Positions 34,393 to 39,661 of a DNA stretch of 39,661 nt are shown here, in pieces. A program made the translations under genes and the position numbers. The DNA is taken from positions 1 through 39,661 of the forward strand of contig CACYSI010000019.1 in assembly GCA_902776975.1 (NCBI GenBank). Reading direction: 5' to 3'. Every line of letters starts with the position of its first letter. The stretch's first letter is position 1. The notes below the pieces were generated by a model that had not been told where the DNA came from, did not search any database, and saw nothing but the letters and a program-made list of their open reading frames with translations. The stretch is from an uncultured Ruminococcus sp. Lineage in GTDB: Bacteria > Bacillota > Clostridia > Oscillospirales > Acutalibacteraceae.

Positions 34393-34530
34393 TCAGCAGC
34401 CGCAGCCGCAATCGTTGCCGCAGCCGCAGCCGTTGTTGCCGTTGTTACCGCAGCAAGCCCACAGCACGATGAGCAGGATGATGATACCGCAGCAGCTGTT
34501 GCCGCCGAATAAACCGTTGTTGTTACACAT
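34393..34530 (-). CDS. 45-residue Cys/Gly/Asn-rich small membrane protein
   Basis: This tiny gene encodes, in order, an N-terminal MCNNNGLFGGNSCCG, a short hydrophobic stretch (IIILLIVLWA, residues 16-25), and a tail of Asn-Gly and Cys-Gly repeats ending GNDCGCGC. Nine of 45 residues are cysteine. A strong AGGAGG sits 8 nt before the ATG, which is the main reason to call it real, together with a clean ATG-to-TGA frame. It resembles the short cysteine-rich proteins of Clostridia that databases name after insect chorion proteins; any relation to chorion is by composition only. A metal-binding or spore-coat role is possible but unproven. It is divergent from rpsL. Confidence 0.8.
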   Translation of the reverse strand: MCNNNGLFGGNSCCGIIILLIVLWACCGNNGNNGCGCGNDCGCGC

Positions 34531-34655
34531 ATTATGTTCCTCCTGAAACGTTGTTATAGTGATGTTTTCATCAGCTACACCTTATACTATGCAAAAGCGT
34601 GATACAGGTGACAGTCGTTATTTCTTTTGATGTGTTTTCGTCAAATAAAAAAATG

Positions 34656-34685
34656 TTGACAAACCTGTCATACTTATGGTAATAT
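34656..34685 (+). promoter_or_regulatory. Promoter of the rpsL cluster
   Basis: TTGACA (34656-34661), 18 nt and TAATAT (34680-34685) precede a leader of about 200 nt to rpsL. In that leader AACAC (34802-34806) can pair with GTGTT (34822-34826) before a short T run, and CGCGGA pairs with TCCGCG near 34838-34858. These may attenuate or stabilise the message; I recognise no known leader family. Confidence 0.65.
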
Positions 34686-34894
34686 AACTAATTGTGGAAG
34701 AGTGCGTTCAAAACGTCCGAGTCCACCGTCAAAATGCGCTAAAGCCTCAGATTTCACCTATATTTTTAGTTAGTTTTGACCATCAGCGATTTAGTGTGTT
34801 AAACACTTTGTCAACCGACGGGTGTTTTTCATATAACGCGGAGATGATTTTTCCGCGGCTCAATTCTTTATTATTCTTTGAAAGGAGGAAAAAC

Positions 34895-35311
34895 ATGCCA
34901 ACCTTTAATCAGTTAGTCCGCAAAGGCAGACAGGTATCCGAGAAGAAGGCTAAGGCGCCTGCTCTTCTGAAGGGCTGGAACTCTCAGAAGAATCGCGCTA
35001 TCGACCAGAACTCTCCTCAGAAGCGCGGCGTATGCACCGCCGTCAAGACAGCGACACCTAAAAAGCCTAACTCGGCTCTTCGTAAGATCGCCAGAGTACG
35101 TCTTTCAAACGGTATCGAGGTCAGCTCCTACATCCCCGGCGTAGGCCATAACCTGCAGGAGCACTCCGTCGTCCTTATTCGCGGCGGCCGTGTCAAGGAC
35201 CTCCCCGGTGTGCGTTACCACATTATCCGCGGTACGCTCGATACACAGGGTGTAAACGGTCGTATGCAGGCAAGATCGAAGTATGGCGCTAAGCGTCCGA
35301 AGAAAAAGTAA
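34895..35311 (+). CDS. rpsL: 30S ribosomal protein S12
   Basis: S12 lies at the decoding centre of the 30S subunit and affects accuracy and streptomycin response. The 138-residue protein has the family core [17 protein letters not shown] and [20 protein letters not shown]. The lysines matching E. coli Lys42 and Lys87 (in TPKKPNS and GGRVKDLP) are both unchanged, so no streptomycin-resistance substitution is seen. A short clostridial insertion ([18 protein letters not shown]) precedes QKRGVC, making it longer than the 124 residues of E. coli. AAAGGAGG precedes the ATG at 34895; the frame is open upstream to 34694 but that part is leader. Confidence 0.98.
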   Translation: MPTFNQLVRKGRQVSEKKAKAPALLKGWNSQKNRAIDQNSPQKRGVCTAVKTATPKKPNSALRKIARVRLSNGIEVSSYIPGVGHNLQEHSVVLIRGGRVKDLPGVRYHIIRGTLDTQGVNGRMQARSKYGAKRPKKK

Positions 35312-35518
35312 GGAATTGACACTCGGTTAATACGTTTGATATTAACTTTTCTGTATTGTTGCAGAGTTTTATATAGAAGCATAGAAGCGCCGAGCACCGC
35401 AGCCTCAGATAAAGGCACGGCTGACACAGCGCGCTATGCTTGACCTCTGCGGCACTACGGGAGTTGTCACTTTCGAGTACCAATGATTTCTCATTAATTG
35501 TGAAGGAGGGAAGTAAAG
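35312..35518 (+). other. Structured rpsL-rpsG spacer
   Basis: This 207-nt spacer is long for a str operon. AGCATAG near 35378 and CTATGCT near 35431 form an inverted repeat around a G+C-rich stretch. TTGACA at 35316-35321 has a weak -10 at 17 nt, so a second promoter for rpsG is possible. In E. coli, protein S7 binds the rpsL-rpsG spacer to control translation; a similar role here is inference. Confidence 0.4.
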
Positions 35519-35989
35519 ATGCCAAGAAGAGGTCAGATCGCAAAACGTGATGTTTTGCCCGATCCGGTTTATAACTCCAAGCTCGTTACTCGCCTTATCA
35601 ACAATATCATGCTCGACGGTAAGAAGGGCGTTGCCCAGAAGATCGTTTACGGCGCTTTTGATATCATAGCTGATAAGACAGGTAAGGACGCTCTCGAGGT
35701 ATTTGAGCAGGCTATGCAGAATGTTATGCCCGAGCTCGAGGTCAAGGCTCGCCGTGTCGGCGGTGCTACCTACCAGGTACCGATCAAGGTCAGAGACGCC
35801 AGAAAGCAGACTCTCGGCCTGCGTTGGATCACCGCTTATTCGAGAGCCCGTTCCGAGAGAACCATGAAGGAGAGACTCGCCGGAGAGATCCTTGACGCGG
35901 TGAACGGCGCAGGCAGCGCGTTCAAGAAGCGTGAGGATACTCATAAGATGGCTGAGGCTAACAAGGCGTTCGCTCACTATTCATGGTAA
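35519..35989 (+). CDS. rpsG: 30S ribosomal protein S7
   Basis: S7 nucleates assembly of the 30S head by binding 16S rRNA and touches the E-site tRNA. The 156-residue protein shows the usual start, [20 protein letters not shown], then the [11 protein letters not shown] block, [14 protein letters not shown] and ending [15 protein letters not shown]. Length is the family norm. AAGGAGGG precedes the ATG. It lies between rpsL and fusA as in nearly all bacteria. A 220-nt gap with short repeats separates it from fusA. Confidence 0.98.
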   Translation: MPRRGQIAKRDVLPDPVYNSKLVTRLINNIMLDGKKGVAQKIVYGAFDIIADKTGKDALEVFEQAMQNVMPELEVKARRVGGATYQVPIKVRDARKQTLGLRWITAYSRARSERTMKERLAGEILDAVNGAGSAFKKREDTHKMAEANKAFAHYSW

Positions 35990-36106
35990 TAGTCACGGCA
36001 GACGCTGTTTATCGGTGAACATTTATCGGTTGTCAGTCTGTGAATGATTAAGACACTCGGCTTTTTGATTTCTTAAACAGAAATCGGGTGAGGGCACAGC
36101 CCGCCA

Positions 36107-36140
36107 TCCACCGTTCATCATTCACCGTTCACCGTTCACC
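36107..36140. repeat. Short tandem CACCGTTCA repeats before fusA
   Basis: Three or four imperfect 7-9 base units (CACCGTTCA, TCATTCACCGTTCACCGTTC, ACC) occur in a row in the rpsG-fusA gap. The gap also holds a small hairpin GATTTC/GAAATC near 36067-36085. I see no other feature in it besides the fusA ribosome site. Confidence 0.6.
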
Positions 36141-36209
36141 TAAATAAGGTATATGAAGATTCAGATGAAGGCGTGATATCGTCACGCACACACATTGAAG
36201 GAGGATATT

Positions 36210-38288
36210 ATGCCCAGGCAGGTATCACTTGAAATGACAAGAAATATCGGTATCATGGCGCATATCGATGCCGGTAAGACTACTACAACAGAGCGTATCC
36301 TTTACTATACAGGTATCAACCATAAGATCGGCGAGACCCACGATGGCGCCTCGACGATGGACTGGATGGAGCAGGAGAAGGAGAGAGGTATCACCATCAC
36401 CTCCGCCGCTACCACCTGTTTCTGGAAGGATAACCGTATCAATATCATCGACACCCCCGGACACGTTGACTTTACCGTTGAGGTCGAGCGTTCACTGCGT
36501 GTCCTGGACGGTTCGGTAACCGTCCTTTGCGCTAAGGGCGGTGTTGAGCCCCAGTCCGAGACAGTTTGGCGTCAGGCGGATAACTACAAGGTTCCCCGCA
36601 TGGTATACGTCAACAAGATGGACATCACGGGCGCTGATTTCTACCATGTTCTTCAGATGATGCACGACAGACTCAAGTGCAACGCTGTTCCGATCCAGCT
36701 CCCTATCGGCTTTGAGGATACCTTCACAGGTATCATCGACCTCGTAGAGATGACTGCCGAGACCTATACAGGTCCCAACGGCGAGAAGCGCGAGACTATC
36801 GAGATCCCCGAGGACATGAAGGATCTTGCTCAGGAGTATCACGACAAGCTCATCGAGTCTGTCGCCGAGACCTCCGAAGAGCTTATGGACAAGTATTTCG
36901 CGGGTGAGGAGCTCACTATCGACGAGATCAAGACAGCTATCCGTAAGGCGACTATCGCCAACGAGATGGTTCCCGTATGCTGCGGTACTTCTTACCGCAA
37001 CAAGGGCGTACAGAAGCTGCTTGACGCGATCGTAGACTATATGCCCGCTCCCACGGATATCCCCGCTATCAAGGGCGAGGATGTCGAGACAGGCGAAGAG
37101 GTAGACCGTCACGCCAGCGATGACGAGCCGTTCTCCGCTCTCGCTTTCAAGATCGCTACCGACCCCTATGTAGGTAAGCTCTGCTTCTTCCGCGTTTATT
37201 CCGGTAAAGTAGAGAAGGGTACCTCGGTATACAACTCCACCAAGGGCAAGCACGAGCGTATCGGCCGTATCCTGCAGATGCACGCTAACGACCGTAAGGA
37301 TATCGACGTCTGCTACGCGGGCGACATCGCCGCCGCTGTAGGTCTCAAGAACACCACCACCGGCGACACCCTCTGTGACGAGGATCATCCCGTTATCCTT
37401 GAGTCCATGGAGTTCCCCGAGCCCGTTATCAAGGTAGCTATCGAGCCCAAGACCAAGGCAGGTCAGGAGAAGATGGGTATCGCCCTCGCTAAGCTCGCTG
37501 AGGAAGACCCCACCTTCAAGGCTTACACCGATGAGGAGACAGGCCAGACCATCATCGCCGGTATGGGCGAGCTTCACCTCGAGATCATCGTAGACAGACT
37601 TCTGCGTGAGTTCAAGGTAGAGGCTAACATCGGTAAACCTCAGGTCGCGTACAAAGAGACTATCCGCCGCGAGGCAGAGGTAGATCAGAAGTACGCCCGT
37701 CAGTCAGGCGGTAAGGGTCAGTACGGTCACGTTAAGATGCGTATCTTCCCCAACCCCGGCAACGGCTATGAGTTCGTAAACTCCGTAGTCGGCGGCGCTA
37801 TCCCCAAGGAGTATATCCCCGCTGTAGATCAGGGTATCCAGGGCGCTATGCTCTCAGGCGTACTCGCGGGCTATAACGTTGTAGACGTCAAGTGCGAGGT
37901 ATACGACGGTTCGTACCATGAGGTCGACTCTTCCGAGATGGCGTTCAAGATCGCCGGTTCTATGGCGTTCAAAGAGGCTATGAAGAAGGCTGATCCCGTA
38001 CTGCTCGAGCCGATCATGAAGGTCAGCGTAGTAGTACCCGAAGAGTACATGGGCACCGTTATCGGTGACTTCAGCTCCCGCAGAGGCATGGTCAAGGGTC
38101 AGGAGGTCGACGGCGGTATCGCGAGACTCACCGCTGAGGTCCCGCTCTCCAACATGTTCGGTTACGCTACAGACCTGCGTTCCAAGACTCAGGGCCGCGG
38201 CAACTACGTTATGGAGCCCTCACATCACGCTGAGGTTCCCAAGAACGTGGGCGAGGAGATCATGTCCAACCGCTCCAAGAAGGATTAA
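36210..38288 (+). CDS. fusA: Elongation factor G
   Basis: EF-G is the GTPase that drives translocation and, with RRF, ribosome recycling. The 692-residue protein has P-loop [13 protein letters not shown], switch [20 protein letters not shown], and the guanine motif NKMD, followed by domains II to V including [15 protein letters not shown] and [11 protein letters not shown]. Length is normal. The ATG at 36210 follows AAGGAGG by 5 nt; an in-frame TTG at 36195 includes that site and is rejected. The 3' end (38250-38291) is duplicated 152 bp downstream. No fusidic-acid resistance residue can be assessed by eye. Confidence 0.98.
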   Translation: MPRQVSLEMTRNIGIMAHIDAGKTTTTERILYYTGINHKIGETHDGASTMDWMEQEKERGITITSAATTCFWKDNRINIIDTPGHVDFTVEVERSLRVLDGSVTVLCAKGGVEPQSETVWRQADNYKVPRMVYVNKMDITGADFYHVLQMMHDRLKCNAVPIQLPIGFEDTFTGIIDLVEMTAETYTGPNGEKRETIEIPEDMKDLAQEYHDKLIESVAETSEELMDKYFAGEELTIDEIKTAIRKATIANEMVPVCCGTSYRNKGVQKLLDAIVDYMPAPTDIPAIKGEDVETGEEVDRHASDDEPFSALAFKIATDPYVGKLCFFRVYSGKVEKGTSVYNSTKGKHERIGRILQMHANDRKDIDVCYAGDIAAAVGLKNTTTGDTLCDEDHPVILESMEFPEPVIKVAIEPKTKAGQEKMGIALAKLAEEDPTFKAYTDEETGQTIIAGMGELHLEIIVDRLLREFKVEANIGKPQVAYKETIRREAEVDQKYARQSGGKGQYGHVKMRIFPNPGNGYEFVNSVVGGAIPKEYIPAVDQGIQGAMLSGVLAGYNVVDVKCEVYDGSYHEVDSSEMAFKIAGSMAFKEAMKKADPVLLEPIMKVSVVVPEEYMGTVIGDFSSRRGMVKGQEVDGGIARLTAEVPLSNMFGYATDLRSKTQGRGNYVMEPSHHAEVPKNVGEEIMSNRSKKD

Positions 38289-38295
38289 TCAGTGA

Positions 38296-38323
38296 GCGGG
38301 GTCCCCGAAACGCCCCGCGTTTT
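38296..38323 (+). terminator. Possible terminator after fusA
   Basis: GCGGGG (38296-38301) pairs with CCCCGC (38313-38318), followed by GTTTT. The T tract is short. Together with the separate tuf promoter it suggests that fusA and tuf are partly uncoupled. Confidence 0.55.
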
Positions 38324-38351
38324 GGGGGAAGGCGGAACAGCGGAGCGATAC

Positions 38352-38376
38352 GTGAATGACATTTTGTGTCATTCAC
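38352..38376. repeat. Perfect 10-bp hairpin inside the fusA-tuf spacer
   Basis: GTGAATGACA (38352-38361) and TGTCATTCAC (38367-38376) form a perfect stem with a TTTTG loop. A second small hairpin, ATAAGC/GCTTAT, follows. Both lie in the segment between the two copies of the fusA end and could be the core of a small inserted element. Confidence 0.7.
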
Positions 38377-38401
38377 AATAAGCGCAGCTTATGACGCCGC
38401 A

Positions 38402-38443
38402 GGCGAGGAGATCATGTCCAACCGCTCCAAGAAGGACTGATCA
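38402..38443 (+). repeat. Duplicated 3' end of fusA (42-bp direct repeat)
   Basis: These 42 bases repeat 38250-38291 with two differences. The second copy still encodes [12 protein letters not shown] and a stop (TGA instead of TAA), identical to the C-terminus of EF-G. The two copies are 152 bp apart. The segment between them holds the terminator-like and perfect hairpins. After the second copy an A/T-rich imperfect repeat of ATTAGGAATTAG units runs to about 38470. The whole fusA-tuf spacer is 356 bp. Confidence 0.9.
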
Positions 38444-38568
38444 TTAATTAGGAATTAGAAATTAGGAATCACCTGAACCAAAGTTCCTTTTTCGACAGCA
38501 AACTACACAACGGATAGCTGTTTTATTGGAAATCAGCACAATTTGTTGTGAAAATTTGCAAAAAGCTA

Positions 38569-38597
38569 TTGCAATTCTGTCCAAGAATTGATAAAAT
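38569..38597 (+). promoter_or_regulatory. Promoter of tuf
   Basis: TTGCAA (38569-38574), 17 nt and TAAAAT (38592-38597) precede an A/T-rich leader of about 40 nt that ends in AAAGGAGG before the tuf ATG. A dedicated tuf promoter is common because EF-Tu is needed in excess. Confidence 0.65.
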
Positions 38598-38644
38598 AAT
38601 TTTATTGAGTAAAATTTATTTACTATTAAAGGAGGAAATCCCCA

Positions 38645-39661
38645 ATGGCAAGACAAAAGTTTGAAAGAAATAAACCTCATGTAAACATCGGTACCATCGG
38701 CCACGTTGACCATGGTAAGACCACTCTGACAGCTGCTATCACCAAGGTTCTGAACTTTGGCGGCGACGCTGAGTTCGTAGATTACGCTAACATCGATAAG
38801 GCTCCCGAGGAGCGCGAGCGCGGTATCACAATCAACACCGCTCACGTTGAGTACGAGACCGCTAAGCGTCACTATGCTCACGTTGACTGCCCCGGACATG
38901 CTGACTATGTAAAGAACATGATCACCGGTGCTGCTCAGATGGACGGCGCTATCCTCGTTGTTTCAGCGGCTGACGGTCCTATGCCCCAGACTCGTGAGCA
39001 CATCCTGCTCTCTCGTCAGGTTGGCGTTCCCTATATCGTAGTATTCATGAACAAGACCGACCAGGTTGACGATCCCGAGCTGCTCGAGCTGGTTGAGATG
39101 GAGATCCGTGACCTCTTAAACGAGTATGAGTTCCCCGGCGACGAAACACCCATCATCAAGGGCTCCGCTTATCTTGCTCTTACTTCTACTTCTACAGACC
39201 CCAACGCTCCCGAGTATCAGTGCATCCACGAGCTGATGGACGCTGTTGACGAGTTCATCCCCACTCCTGAGCGTAAGGCTGACCTGCCCTTCCTGATGCC
39301 TGTTGAGGACGTATTCACCATCACAGGCCGCGGTACTGTTGCTACAGGCCGTGTTGAGAGAGGTCAGATCCGCACTTCCGAAGAGGTTGAGATCGTTGGT
39401 CTTACCGATGAGAAGCGCAAGGTCGTTGTTACAGGTCTTGAGATGTTCAGAAAGACTCTGGACTATGCTGAGGCAGGCGACAACGTTGGTGTTCTGCTCC
39501 GTGGCGTTCAGAGATCCGAGATCGAGAGAGGTCAGGTTCTTGCTAAGCCCGGCACAATCCATCCCCACACAAAGTTCCGCGGTCAGGTTTACGTTCTGAC
39601 TAAGGACGAGGGCGGCCGTCATACTCCCTTCTTCAACAACTATCGTCCCCAGTTCTATTTC
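38645..39661 (+). CDS. tuf: Elongation factor Tu (3' end beyond the window)
   Basis: EF-Tu carries aminoacyl-tRNA to the ribosome. The first 339 residues are present, about 85% of the usual 400, and the frame is open to the last base. GTPase motifs are [38 protein letters not shown] and NKTDQVDD; domain II shows [14 protein letters not shown], and domain III begins near [17 protein letters not shown]. The guanine motif reads NKTD rather than the more common NKCD or NKVD, which is tolerated. AAAGGAGG precedes the ATG. Confidence 0.98.
   Translation, partial: MARQKFERNKPHVNIGTIGHVDHGKTTLTAAITKVLNFGGDAEFVDYANIDKAPEERERGITINTAHVEYETAKRHYAHVDCPGHADYVKNMITGAAQMDGAILVVSAADGPMPQTREHILLSRQVGVPYIVVFMNKTDQVDDPELLELVEMEIRDLLNEYEFPGDETPIIKGSAYLALTSTSTDPNAPEYQCIHELMDAVDEFIPTPERKADLPFLMPVEDVFTITGRGTVATGRVERGQIRTSEEVEIVGLTDEKRKVVVTGLEMFRKTLDYAEAGDNVGVLLRGVQRSEIERGQVLAKPGTIHPHTKFRGQVYVLTKDEGGRHTPFFNNYRPQFYF

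Noticed and set aside
34694-34894. N-terminal extension of S12 by 67 codons
   Set aside because: The part upstream of 34895 is promoter and leader; the AAAGGAGG site and the conserved S12 start both point to 34895.
36492-37577. 361-codon minus-strand frame
   Set aside because: It is a mirror of fusA; codon bias of this highly expressed gene leaves long open antisense frames.
38402-38443. A second, truncated EF-G gene
   Set aside because: Only 12 codons and the stop are present, with no start or ribosome site; it is a duplicated end and not a gene.

Overview
The window looks like chromosomal DNA of a low-GC-phylum but moderately GC-rich anaerobic Clostridia member, most likely a Ruminococcus-like member of the Oscillospiraceae. 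This rests on the gene families (SpoIIR, an M50 SpoIVFB-like protease, AddAB instead of RecBCD, a clostridial-length S12, the paired TIGR03960/TIGR03936 genes, a DUF1292 gene) and on strong AGGAGG-type ribosome binding sites with sigma-A style promoters. The genus is inference. No phage, plasmid, IS transposase, CRISPR array, tRNA or rRNA was seen.

Layout. (1) 1-1.9 kb, minus strand: gpsA between two inverted copies of a 79-bp repeat, then a structured RNA that fits 6S RNA with its own terminator, and a DUF1292 gene. (2) 2.0-4.9 kb, plus strand: a consensus promoter, an undecaprenyl-phosphate sugar transferase, a Wzy/O-antigen-ligase-like membrane protein and a LURP-one-like protein. (3) 4.9-15.0 kb: a tight co-directional run, Lrp/AsnC regulator, class I aminotransferase, ispE, spoIIR, addB, addA, closed by a bidirectional terminator. 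(4) 15.1-19.3 kb, minus strand: a four-gene operon of a small-multidrug-export protein, two different flavoproteins and a membrane protein. (5) 19.4-25.5 kb, plus strand: VanZ-like protein, MATE exporter, a single-span protein overlapping an M50 protease, the TIGR03960/TIGR03936 pair and a HAD phosphatase. (6) 25.6-31.6 kb: an integral membrane protein with a perfect promoter, a GNAT acetyltransferase, a MATE-ATPase fusion gene and a divergent DUF1349 gene (both broken by single-base frameshifts), a CorA transporter and a zinc-ribbon membrane protein with a TQAP-repeat tail. (7) 31.7-34.5 kb: an amine-oxidase-fold flavoprotein, an ArsC/Spx-like protein, a small membrane protein and a 45-residue Cys/Gly/Asn-rich protein. 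(8) 34.6-39.7 kb: the str cluster rpsL, rpsG, fusA and tuf; tuf runs off the end.

Most of the window is ordinary housekeeping sequence. The points most worth a second look are the inverted repeats around gpsA, the 6S RNA call, the two neighbouring frameshifted genes at 28.2 and 29.3 kb, the 45-residue Cys-rich gene, and a 42-bp duplication of the 3' end of fusA lying in the fusA-tuf spacer. I did not find a clearly new multi-gene system.
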